Shown here in pieces: positions 1 through 7,789 of a stretch of DNA of 20,949 nucleotides (position 1 is the first letter of the stretch; every line of letters starts with the position of its first letter). Source of the DNA: Ophiosphaerella korrae (lineage: Eukaryota; Ascomycota; Dothideomycetes; Pleosporales; Phaeosphaeriaceae); assembly GCA_028456385.1 (NCBI GenBank), contig JALNQF010000590.1, positions 1 to 20,949 on the forward strand, read 5' to 3'. Position numbers and translations under genes: made by a program. The notes beneath the pieces are model-generated. The model was given only the letters and a program-made list of their open reading frames with translations, made no database searches and had not been told where the DNA came from.

Positions 1-813
1 TATCTACCTATTAATACTTACATACCTCGTAATACTCTAATAAGAGCTAACTATTAATTAAGTTAAGTAACTAACTTATTTATTGACCTCGCTCGTCTTA
101 CAGAAGCCTACTTGCCCTCGTTACTCTTACCTAGTTCTAAGGTCTTAACAAAATCTAATAAGAATATACAGGAATGCACGTTAGTCTATCTAGAGGGTAT
201 ACTCTCCTCCCTTCTTAAGAATATAGCTCTATAAACCTAGAAGAATAACCTAAGTAAACGTCTAAGTATTTATCTTGCTGTTCTTATTCCCTAAGTTATA
301 TAGGATAGCAAATAGGAGGTTGTATCCTAATACATAGAATATATAGAAGTAATATTAATAGTCTAGATTAGCTTCATAATCTTTCTTATACTAAATATTT
401 AATATATCCTACTTAGCTTCGTCTCTAGGGTCTCTTTTAATACTCTGCTAGTATTTTAGACTAACTATATAGTATATCTCGTCGCACTAGAGGACAAAAT
501 GCTCGTCTTGTAACGCTAGACGAAGTTCTAGCTACATATAGAGGTATTTACAATAGTTATGTCTCTAACGGTCTGTGTAGAGTTCTTTAACTAGCGCGCG
601 GTGCGTCTTTATTCTAGTCTCACGCGTAACATAGTATTGAATCGTTGTTGGGTAGAATTAGTTATTTTCTTAACCTCTAGCGTAACTATATTAACGTACA
701 ACTCTAGCTCGTTTAGCTACATATAAGACGCAACGGCGTTGGCGTCGCTAGCTGAAAACTAACGTAGACCTGTACGTCCATCTATCTCATCTGAGTTCTG
801 GAGACGTCGGCAT
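1..813 (-). pseudogene. RIP-decayed pseudo-ORF, unrecognised protein (probable repeat)
   Basis: Reading the minus strand from an ATG at 813-811 leftwards, one frame stays protein-like to about position 60 and may run off the window. I counted about 20 stops in it: 11 TAG, 8 TAA and one TGA. That is what RIP makes from CAG, CAA, TGG and CGA codons. Between stops the protein is mixed and charged, for example KELYTDR, LELRLALQDEHFVL and KRDPRDEAK, which argues against random AT-rich sequence. The part nearest the ATG (about 700-813) is GC-richer and rich in Arg, so mutation grows denser away from the island. I do not recognise the family; a transposon-borne gene is the likeliest source. There is no second copy in the window to test this. 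The right end is a guess from the ATG. Confidence 0.45.
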
Positions 814-1284
814 CTTCTACTCCTCAGAACACGACGCTAAGTTGTTGCAGCTATCCTAAATATTTCTTGAAGGGTCTCGACGCTACAAGGAAGCTTTTGT
901 ACTTGACAGAAATACTATACGGCAAGAATTGCGCTGCGTTGTGGCGTCTCAAGTTGTGAAGGCTGGTTATCTAGGACAAGCTCGGGCGGCGGCGTAGTAA
1001 GCTGAAATCTTGGCCTTAGCATTTTTTGGTCAGGCGGTATTGATTGGAAGACTCAGGAGCATCGGCTATCAAGTTTTACTATAGGGAAAGAGCCGAGTTA
1101 AGTACACAGGAGTCAAAGGTAGGAGACCGCGCGACGCGTTGTTTTGCGTCCGTGCTGAAAAAGCCACTTTCGCAGTTAACCGAGAGCGTGGCCACTTCGC
1201 AACAGATGATGGGATAGATTGAAGGGATTTACCGTGTTCGAAGGTATGTCAAGCATGGGTTTCATAAAATTGAATTAGATAGTA
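814..1284. other. Spacer of near-normal base composition; no gene seen
   Basis: This stretch has ordinary CpA and TpG content, unlike the AT-rich DNA to its left. It holds no open frame of useful length and no RNA gene that I can see. It lies between the minus-strand pseudo-ORF and the 5S rRNA gene, so it could hold the upstream region of the former, but no element can be assigned. Confidence 0.4.
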
Positions 1285-1299
1285 GAATATAATATATAG
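1285..1299 (+). promoter_or_regulatory. TATA-like element upstream of the 5S rRNA gene
   Basis: An A/T-only stretch containing TATATA ends 17 bases before the 5S start. Upstream TATA elements at roughly -30 to -25 are known for dispersed 5S genes of filamentous ascomycetes such as Neurospora. The position here fits loosely. The flank is AT-rich anyway, so the match could be chance. Confidence 0.4.
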
Positions 1300-1315
1300 A
1301 AATACTCTCACTTCT

Positions 1316-1434
1316 ACATACGACCATAGGACCTTGAGAACAGGGCTTCCCGTTCGCTCAGCCTTACTTAAGCAGGGTACCGGCGGATCAGTACTCAGGT
1401 GGGTGACCACTGGGGAATCCCCGCTGTTGTATGT
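1316..1434 (+). rRNA. 5S ribosomal RNA
   Basis: A 119-base gene for the 5S RNA of the large ribosomal subunit, transcribed by RNA polymerase III. The first nine bases (ACATACGAC) pair with the last bases (GTTGTATGT) to form helix I, with one G-U pair. Fungal 5S signatures follow in order: AACAGGGCTTCCCGT at about 1339-1353, CGCTCAGCC at 1355-1363 and ACTTAAGC at 1365-1372. The C-box GGTGGGTGACCAC is at 1398-1410, which is gene position 83-95, where the TFIIIA-binding box is expected. A T run follows at the 3' end. The helix II strands differ from the common fungal sequence as I remember it, but they still pair (1331-1336 with 1373-1378). The gene stands alone, as expected for dispersed 5S genes in Pezizomycotina. 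It looks intact and untouched by RIP. Confidence 0.95.
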
Positions 1435-1438
1435 TTTT
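1434..1438 (+). terminator. Pol III T-run terminator of 5S
   Basis: Five consecutive T residues begin at the last base of the mature 5S RNA. This is the usual RNA polymerase III stop signal. Confidence 0.8.
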
Positions 1439-1459
1439 ATTTTTGAAAGTCCAACCACG

Positions 1460-1570
1460 AATCAGAATTACTCGACTGCAACTGCGGACAAGGTGTGCCC
1501 TACGAAAGAGTAGCATTCAACTATGAACAAGAACTACTCGACCACAGACAAGATGCGTCCTGCAAACGAG
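1460..1570 (+). repeat. Diverged direct repeat at the start of the coiled-coil gene
   Basis: Two similar blocks lie in tandem: 1460-1510 and 1526-1570. Both can be read in the same frame and give related peptides of the form N-(Q/K)-N-Y-S-T...D-K-x-x-P. The first copy is six bases longer (two extra codons) and is followed by an in-frame TAG at 1511-1513. The second copy begins right after the ATG at 1523. The two blocks differ at many sites, so the duplication is old. The first block may be a lost N-terminal extension. Confidence 0.65.
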
Positions 1571-2293
1571 AAAATAGTTCCTCTTGTATCTCTACATCGA
1601 TTCGGATCAGCCATTGCCAGAACGCGTTCATCTGTCCTTTCAACGAGCAGCGACTCCTTGGTCATCACTGATATTATTTTGATAAGCTCTCCAAAATCTA
1701 GGCAAACTGGCCCTCTACCATCAGTGACTGCCGGATGGAGTGGCAGTAGGAAAAGGCGCACATCCCCTTCTCGAGAACCACAAAAACGCACACGACTACC
1801 ACCTCGAAAAACGAGAAGGAATACAAGGACCCAAGATTGTCAACTAGAGTTATTTCAAGGGCAAATGGAGATTTCTCAAGTGCAATCAGAGTTATCCCAA
1901 AAGCAACGCCATATTCAATACTTAGAGTATCGAGATCTTAAAGAGCCTGATTTCGAGAAAGAAAAGGGTGCCTGGGAACAGCAGGTTAAGGCGCTTAGGG
2001 ACGAAATCACAAACCTACAGGAAGAAAATCGAGGGCTTCAACAGACCAACGAAGTGTTAGTGGAAGAGGTTAAGGCTTTTGACGATACGGTCAGCTCGAA
2101 GACAGATCGTTGTCAGTGTCTCCCGCCGACCCCCACCGAGCTTAACATAGAGAGGCAGGAGGAACTAGAATCACGAAAGAAAGCCAATACGCCATACCAC
2201 CGAAGACTATATGTAGGAGTGGAGCTAGCAAATATATACTTTGCTAACGACAGCCACATTCAGTGCCGAAGGTTGCAACGACCTATTCCTTAG
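1523..2293 (+). CDS. Hypothetical basic coiled-coil protein, probably the N-terminal part of a broken gene
   Basis: A 256-codon frame starting at ATG 1523; a TAG upstream in the same frame at 1511 fixes the limit. The N-terminal ~70 residues are Ser/Thr-rich and low complexity. Residues ~72-95 are strongly basic (SRKRR, KRTRLPPRKTRR), like a nuclear localisation signal. Residues ~103-190 are rich in Glu, Gln, Lys and Leu with heptad-like spacing and should form a coiled coil. The last ~50 residues have no clear character. Downstream, other frames encode C2H2-like fingers and more coiled coil of similar style. I therefore read this as the 5' part of a longer, now interrupted gene rather than a complete protein. 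Introns could explain some breaks, but I see no convincing donor/acceptor pair. The family is not recognised, and codon use is ordinary, without RIP bias. Confidence 0.5.
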   Translation: MNKNYSTTDKMRPANEKIVPLVSLHRFGSAIARTRSSVLSTSSDSLVITDIILISSPKSRQTGPLPSVTAGWSGSRKRRTSPSREPQKRTRLPPRKTRRNTRTQDCQLELFQGQMEISQVQSELSQKQRHIQYLEYRDLKEPDFEKEKGAWEQQVKALRDEITNLQEENRGLQQTNEVLVEEVKAFDDTVSSKTDRCQCLPPTPTELNIERQEELESRKKANTPYHRRLYVGVELANIYFANDSHIQCRRLQRPIP

Positions 2294-2337
2294 CCCTGCA
2301 AAGATTACTGCTTTACAAAATCATCTCTCGAAAGTAA

Positions 2338-2655
2338 GTGTCACACAGTCGAGACCTTGAGATTCCATGTGCGGCACGAGATTGCGCCAAGATATTTGCC
2401 ATCAATTTTATGCCTTCAGTTTATCGTAGGCACCTAAAAAGTTCTCATTTAATGCCTTTCCCAACGACCTATGTGTGTTGCGGACAAGAATATAAGCCTA
2501 ACGTATTTACCATACACATATTACGGCACGGACGTGGCCATAAAGCAGTACCTCAAATACCACCCTTCATTGCCAATTTTAAGTCCGAATCATACAAACC
2601 CGTCGAGGATTCTGAGTCAGAATCATGCAAAGCTCGACAGGAATTGAATGCGTGA
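2338..2655 (+). pseudogene. C2H2 zinc-finger-like fragment, first copy
   Basis: An open frame with no ATG at its left edge, so it is a fragment. It carries a C-x4-C...H-x4-H finger (IPC...C...RRHLKSSH) followed by a weaker second finger beginning YVCCG and ending near LRHGRGH. The same two-finger arrangement recurs about 780 bases downstream (3150-3340) with shared features: PC, MP, HLK-x-SH and a closing R-H. The frame stops at TGA 2653-2655 in the middle of a coiled-coil-like stretch. The related sequence at about 2810-2850 has Trp (TGG) at the matching place, so the TGA probably arose by G-to-A change. Reading on in this frame gives KSKAEESQR and ends at TAA 2785. Such fingers usually bind nucleic acid; that role is inferred from the family only. 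Confidence 0.55.
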
Positions 2656-2717
2656 AAAAGTAAAGCTGAGGAATCTCAAAGGAATCACTCAGGAAAGGAA
2701 CCACATGTTATCGAATG

Positions 2718-2891
2718 GAAATACGCAAAGCTCAACAGGAACTGGAAAGAGTTAAAAGTGATACTCGAGACTCTTGAACCAAATTAATTCAAGTTCAAAG
2801 GGAACTAGGGACATGGAAAAGCAAAGCTGAAGGCTCTCAGCGAAGGTTACTCGAAACTCAACAGGAACGAGATTTGTGGAGAGCCCATTAG
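2718..2891 (+). pseudogene. Coiled-coil linker fragment between the two finger blocks
   Basis: This frame gives a Gln/Glu/Lys/Arg-rich helix (for example AQQELERVKSD and LGTWKSKAEGSQRRLLE), with a TGA at 2775-2777 and a TAG at 2889-2891. It repeats the motif seen just after the first finger block (KSKAE-ESQR at about 2656-2685, in another frame), so the gene once held repeated coiled-coil units. Frame changes between 2655 and 2718, and again near 2876, show at least two indels. It is too short and broken to be a gene in its own right. Confidence 0.5.
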
Positions 2892-3361
2892 TCCATATCC
2901 CAGCCTATCCAGATTACCATAGCATCCCTAGCAAGGATGCATGCTCGCTCCAGCTCGAACGTGAACCTCCAACACTTGGAGAGGTAGCAGAGAACGAAAA
3001 GAGCATTGATAATGTTTACCGCATTTTCAGTGATGACAGTAAAATCATATGTGTGATATGCACCTATCAATCTCAAGGGCCTGGGAAGCTGTTTAATATA
3101 GTAAGACATTGGAGTGAAAGCTATCCTAATTCCTCTCTAGATGAGCTGTCAGTCCCTTGTATAGCATGCAAACATCCTTTCACAGGGTCCTATATGCCAG
3201 AATTTTTAGCAAAACATCTCAAAATGAGTCACGGAGTAGAAATACCAGCAGAGTTGCACTGCCGCGGTAAACGCTTCCATAGCAGATCTAGATTGTCGAA
3301 TCTTCGCCGGCATGTGTATTCTATTGAACACAAGACAAATGTGGATACCAGCACTCGTTGA
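2876..3361 (+). pseudogene. C2H2 zinc-finger-like fragment, second copy
   Basis: A 161-codon open frame without an ATG near its edge. The first ~60 codons are unremarkable. Around codon 60 there is a Cys pair and RHW (VICTYQ...NIVRHWSESYP). Next comes C-x2-C...H-x4-H (VPCIACKHPF...AKHLKMSH), then a third finger-like block, HCRGKRF...LRRHVYSIEH, in which a single Cys stands where two are usual. The two latter blocks align with those at 2360-2580, so the finger pair is duplicated within the locus. The frame ends at TGA 3359-3361. Together with 1523-2891 this reads as one gene with several frameshifts. A multi-intron gene is possible but less likely, because stops fall inside conserved blocks. 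Confidence 0.55.
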
Positions 3362-3532
3362 ACCAGGAATACACAACAGGAAATCTGATGGGTTGCCATG
3401 GCTGGCGTACACGCATGGACGAGGGTCACCTGCATCTTAGCTTTCTTTTCTGCATGAAGTTGTGTCACATCTCACTTCCGAATAGTGGCTTGCACCATAC
3501 GTGTAGATATGCTATAGGCCTAGGATCTGTAG

Positions 3533-4326
3533 CGTATCGTCGTAGTCAAAAACTTTGCTCTCAAGGCACCTACGATAAATCAGTGCAAAATAAGCCTTCT
3601 TACAACGCCAACGCTTCGCATTTTGTACAATCTTGCCAACACTCCAGACGCACAGGAGCATGAGACAATGACCTTCAGTAATCATTTTCTCAACAAAAAT
3701 ATTTTCTATGAGGAAATGTTTGTCCTCGCATCAGAAAAGCCACCCGATGACGCTACAGCTAATCGAAGGAGACGCATTGATCTTACTGTCAGCTACGCTG
3801 ATCTTAGTCAAATGCGCCTACAAGGCGTGTTCTTTATTGAAGGGAAAAAAAAGTAAAGGACCATGCACGGAATGTGAAGCCCAGGCTCCAGAGGCTTGTG
3901 AATCATGCTGCAGCATTGGAGATTCGATGTGGGCAATGACTACTATAGGAACGGAGGCGCAATTGTGAAAATATACAACACTCCCCTTCAAAGAGTGGAC
4001 AATTGTTGTGCCGTATGTTGATGCCAACCATGCTGGTGCTGCTGCACTCTATAACCGATTCATAGCGATACGGGATGGCTTTCGTCCTCAGAGCAATCTA
4101 GTACTGCCATCCCAACCTTCTCAGCCTTCTCAAAAGTATGGTAAAGAAAATACTATACTACTCTAAAATAAAAACTAATGCGTGTACCTCAACTTCTGCA
4201 ACTACAACTTCTAGTGGTTATGGTAAAGATCAGATAGATAGTGGATGGTATTGGGATTTTTACCGCAAATAGTATTATAGAAATGCGAGTATCAAAGATT
4301 GGGAAACAGGACCGGCTCAAGACTAA
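3533..4326 (+). pseudogene. Decayed fungal protein with PD-(D/E)XK-like EGK motif
   Basis: Coding-like sequence runs through three frames. Segment 1 (3533-3856) follows a TAG at 3530. It contains ILYNLANTPD, a block around NHFLNKNIFYEEMFVL, then RRRIDLTVSY and FFIEGKKK. Segment 2 starts in the next frame at a run of eight A (3845-3852) and reads KGPCTECEAQAPEACESC and SMWAMTTIGTEAQL. It meets TGA at 3966-3968, probably a former Trp codon, then continues open to TAA 4164. Segment 3 changes frame again near 4140-4170 and reads GYGKDQIDSGWYWDFYRK, TAG at 4270, and ends at TAA 4324. The Asp at 3779-3781 followed by E-x-K at 3839-3847, then an acidic, Cys-rich helix, resembles the core of PD-(D/E)XK-type nucleases. 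That link is my inference. I recall similar IDLTV...IEGKK proteins as hypothetical proteins in ascomycetes. At least two frameshifts and two stops make it a pseudogene. Confidence 0.6.
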
Positions 4327-4822
4327 AAAATCATGCTGCAGTTTCCTATTTACTTCTACATCTCAACTAGTTCAACTTGTGCTTTTCTTATTGTATACCA
4401 CCAGACTATAATACCTGTCATAATCTAAAATTTTCCATCAATTGACTTATGCTTGCATTTTGAAAAAAAAGGGAATAATGAACTTGCCCGCCTCCTCTTG
4501 TTGACTGATAGAAATGAAAGTTGGTCTACTAACATGTTGCGAAATGTCTCGGTCAGTTTAGAACTTGCTAACTGTGCTACTATAGCTTTTATATTGTAGA
4601 CAAAGGCCACTACAATACTTCTTATCAAGATATAGCTAGACCTCTGTTACAACACACAAAGGGGCTTGAGAATAGTGCTACCTATAAGCCCCTAAGCTGC
4701 GTGAAAGTGTTTAATAGGTTAGAAAGTCTAGTTACAATCTAGAGATTAGTTTGTCTAGAAGTAGATAAGCGCTAATAACATAGTTGCAGCGCATGTGAGG
4801 GCTATTGTAGTATAATACATCG
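4327..4822. other. Transition zone with rising RIP; no gene seen
   Basis: From here TpA increases and CpA/TpG fall, but G+C-containing words survive, so the mutation load is intermediate. No open frame of interest was found. An 8-bp inverted repeat (AGGGGCTT at 4660-4667 with AAGCCCCT at 4686-4693) stands out. The TGTTACAACAC at 4645 resembles an LTR start, but no partner end or second copy was found in the window. Confidence 0.4.
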
Positions 4823-4827
4823 ACTAG
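4823..4827. repeat. Target-site duplication, left copy (ACTAG)
   Basis: The five bases immediately before the 5' LTR are identical to the five bases immediately after the 3' LTR at 11544-11548. Five-base duplications are typical of Ty3/gypsy integrases. Confidence 0.85.
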
Positions 4828-5107
4828 TGTAACGAAGGTTCTCTAAACACTCGAGACTCTCGTAAACTCTAGTACGAGTTAAGGGGGCGGGGCTGATATA
4901 CCAAAGATTATAACATTGTATAGTTGTAGTCTAAAGTAGGGCTGATGCGCTACATAGGCGCATAAAAGGCTCGATACTTGCGAAGAGAGTAAAGCAAGTA
5001 TTATTCTCCCTTAGATACTAGTAGTACTATCGAATATTATCTGTTATCCCTTTACTATCTCCTGTAGCCTATAGCAAGTACTATTATCTTCTAGCTACTT
5101 CCTAACA
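4828..5107 (+). repeat. 5' LTR of element 1
   Basis: 280 bp starting TGTAACG and ending CCTAACA, so it keeps the TG...CA ends. It aligns base for base with 11264-11543 at a constant offset of 6436. It retains many C and G residues, including CpG, that are T or A in the 3' LTR. It carries a possible TATA-like segment near 4963-4975 (GCATAAAAGG). Confidence 0.92.
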
Positions 5108-5490
5108 TAATAATACTTCTTTGCTAATAGTCTAGAGATAACAACAATACGCTCCTTACGACGGGCTGCAACAATAGAAGAAAACACGTAGTTAATAGTT
5201 GAACAAGACACTATATAGAGCGTAAGCGGTGCGTAGCTAGGTTGTGTACTAAGTACGCTAGTAACAATTAAAGAACGTATTTGCGAAGTAACTACTAGAC
5301 GCAATAAGTTAGCTTAACTACGCACACTCTACGCTCTAGAGGACGAGATTATATATCTAGAATAAGAACAAACTACTCTTTGCGCTATAACCCCTAAGAA
5401 TAACTCTAAGGTTACTATTATTACTTTATAAAAGTATAATATAGACTCCCTAGTTAATAATACGCGCGTAAAGCGTACGCTTTACCCTAA
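5108..5490 (+). other. 5' leader of element 1
   Basis: Untranslated-looking sequence between the 5' LTR and the first gag-like codons. A primer-binding site should begin here, but the bases after the LTR (TAATAATACTTC) no longer show an obvious TGG start. RIP of TGG to TAA could explain that, though this cannot be shown. RIP density rises across this stretch: about 5150-5290 still holds CpA and TpG words, while later sequence does not. Confidence 0.5.
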
Positions 5491-5496
5491 AGAGCC

Positions 5497-5910
5497 TATA
5501 GTATATAAAGGTAAATCTCTAAAAGAATACTAGGAGTACTACTACTTATATAAAATAGTATTTTACTTTATACTCTAGGACTTTAAAGTAAAAAAGGATA
5601 AAGTCCTTTAGGCTATGTAATACTTTAAGAGAGACCTACGTAAATAATAGTATACGTATATTAAGCGTAACCTAAACGTAGATAAGCCTCTTACCTAGGA
5701 GTACTTTAAAAAGTACTTACTTAACCTACTCTTAGACTCTATTAATTGCAGCCTAGAAGTAGTAATAGTGTACGCTATAACTACTTAATATAAAGAATAA
5801 AGCGTAAGATCCTTTACTAGATATCTAGATATCTTTAAAGACTAGCTTCCTTAGTATATAAAAAAATAAAGGATTTAGTACCTCTTTTTAAAACTATAGT
5901 CTAAACTATA
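5497..5910 (+). pseudogene. gag: gag capsid remnant, element 1
   Basis: One frame reads as a retrotransposon Gag core if its stops are ignored. Recognisable pieces are VYKGKSLKEY, an YFKRDLRK helix region, EYFKKYLLNLLLDSIN and SVRSFTRYLDIFKD. The last fits the conserved SVxxFxxRF-like helix of Retrotrans_gag domains. Stops are TAG or TAA. Gag packages the RNA into the virus-like particle. The start codon is not identifiable. Confidence 0.65.
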
Positions 5911-6118
5911 AAAGGTAATTACTAACTACTATTAGGTTCTAGTAACAAGAGAAAACCTTATTACTTTAAGCTTAACGCTTAAGCGTAATTTACGTAATAT
6001 AATAAAATTATAAGAGCCCTATATAAATAGTATAGGTAAAGAAAACCTAAAAAAAGCTTAAATAAAGGGAAATACAAAGAACTCCTAAAATAAGTTAGTA
6101 GATAAGTCTACTATTAAA

Positions 6119-6160
6119 TACTTTAAGTACTACAAAAAGGGATACTATACTAGTAAGTAC
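6119..6160 (+). other. Former CCHC zinc knuckle of Gag, element 1
   Basis: The frame has the spacing x2, x4, x4 of a C-x2-C-x4-H-x4-C nucleocapsid knuckle, with Gly before the His position. Each of the four ligand positions is now Tyr (TAC at 6119, 6128, 6143 and 6158). TGC and CAC both become TAC by one G-to-A or C-to-T change. The frame agrees with the capsid remnant upstream. Confidence 0.75.
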
Positions 6161-7017
6161 TATAGTAGTAACTCTAACTATATTCTAGTCTATATAAACT
6201 AAATAGGAAAAGGCTTAGCTTTATTATTAGCTCTAAGATAGTAAGGCGTAGATTAATTAATATCTTACTAAGTATATAGCGTATATATAGCGCAGCTTTA
6301 AGCTTAGAGCTAGAAATAAAACTTTAGGTTATTCTAGACCTTTAAGTAGACGTTAGTCTTATTAGTTAGTAGACTATAGTAGAAATAGGACTAAAACTAA
6401 TCTAAGACGCTAAGCTCTCTAGACTAGGCTAGATAGAGGCGTAAAGGTAGAATACCTATACTACTTATAAGCTTTAGGTGCGCCTTACTAATAATAATAA
6501 AGTAATACGTAAGTCTAAGATTATAGTATATAGAGTAGATAAAGAAGGAGTAGTACTTTTTCTTAGAAATCTTTTTCTTAAATAAGAAGGGATACAACTT
6601 AACTATAGATCGCAAATATAGCGTTAAGGATATACTTCTATTACCTAAGTATAGTTATATATAACTAAAGAAATTATAAAGGCTCTAAGAGAAACGTAAG
6701 TAGAACTATACTTACTAGGAGTACTTAAGACTAATATAATTAACTTAGAATATAATACGTATATCTACGCTATACTTATAGTATAAGAGTTACGTATTCT
6801 AAACACTTTATTAGAATACTATAACGTATTTAATAATATTACTATATAGATACTACTTTACCTAAAGAACTCTAATTACGTAATCCTATTAATAGAGAAA
6901 AAAGAACCTCTCTATAAGCTACTCTATAATCTCTCTATACGTAAGCTTAAGGTACTCTATATATATATAGAGGATACGCTTTATAAGAGCTAGATACGTT
7001 ATAGTAATAGTCTAGTA

Positions 7018-7400
7018 GGGGCACCTATCTTTTTTATCCTAAAGAAAGATAGAGCCCTACGCCTCTATATTAACTACTATAGCCTAAACTTAGTTATAGT
7101 AAAAGATTAGTACTTACTCTTACTAATTAGAGAGACGCTAGACTACTTATTAGGCGTATAATACTATACTACCTTAGATCTTAAGGATACCTACTATAAG
7201 ATTAGAATTAAATTAGGAGATAAGTAGAAAACTACTTTCTATACTTGCTATAGGTATTTTAAATACCTAGTAATACCTTTTAGGCTAACTAACGCTCTTA
7301 CTAGCTTTTAAGCGTATATTAACAAAGCACTTAGTAGACTCCTAGATTATATCTATATAGTGTACCTTAATAATATACTTATATATACCTATAGTAATAA
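7018..7400 (+). pseudogene. pol: Reverse transcriptase remnant, element 1
   Basis: The frame reads a Ty3/gypsy RT palm with few stops. Pieces in order: GAPIFFILKKD, RLYINYYSLN, TLDLKDTYYKIRI (7169-7209), FKYLVIPFRLTNA and LDYIYIVYLNNILIY. The last is the F/YxDD catalytic box: YLNN at 7363-7374, with both Asp codons changed to AAT. The first catalytic Asp, in LDLKD, is kept. RT copies element RNA to DNA. This copy would be dead even without the stops. Confidence 0.88.
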
Positions 7401-7789
7401 TATTACGCTATACTAGCGCGCTATTTACTCTATACTTATAGTACTAAGAAGAGTAGAACTCTTTATAAACCTAAAGAAGTGTACCTTTATATCTAATAAA
7501 GTGTATTTTCTAGGCTTTATTATTATAAGGTGTAGTATCTACACTAAACCTAAGCGTATTAAGACTATTACGTAATAGCTAGAGCCTATAAGTATTAAAG
7601 AACTATAGTTATTCTTAGGTTTTATAAACTTTTACTAAAGATTTATTAAGAAGTATACTTATAAAATAGCCTCTTTTATAAACTTATTAAAAGAGAAGTA
7701 AGAATTCTATTAGCTTAGTATAGTATAAAAAGCTTTTAAATAACTTAAAGTATACTTTATAAGTATACTTATCTTACGCTACTATAACC

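Noticed and set aside
1249..1458. Minus-strand open frame across the 5S region
   Set aside because: It lies wholly over the 5S rRNA gene and its flanks and shows no protein features; it is a chance frame opposite an RNA gene.
1534..1791. Minus-strand 85-codon frame with a plausible ATG
   Set aside because: It overlaps the better supported + strand coiled-coil/NLS frame and has no recognisable motif.
2331..2354. GTAAGTG as an intron donor joining the 1523 frame to the finger frame
   Set aside because: The only nearby AG acceptor would give an intron of about 15 bases, too short, and the donor lies after the stop of the first frame.
2888..3468. Three minus-strand frames opposite the second zinc-finger block
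   Set aside because: The + strand carries finger spacing repeated elsewhere in the locus; the minus frames look like its antisense shadow.
3358..3663. Plus-strand 101-codon frame
   Set aside because: It begins at TTG, has no motif, and its end overlaps in another frame the much better preserved start of the nuclease-like pseudogene.
5095..5304. Minus-strand 69-codon frame at the LTR/leader junction
   Set aside because: It crosses the LTR boundary and lies in the element leader; the amino acid mix is what AT-rich DNA gives by chance.
6424..6615. Minus-strand 63-codon Lys/Ile/Tyr/Phe-rich frame
   Set aside because: It is antisense to element 1 pol; its composition reflects AT-rich RIP-mutated DNA.
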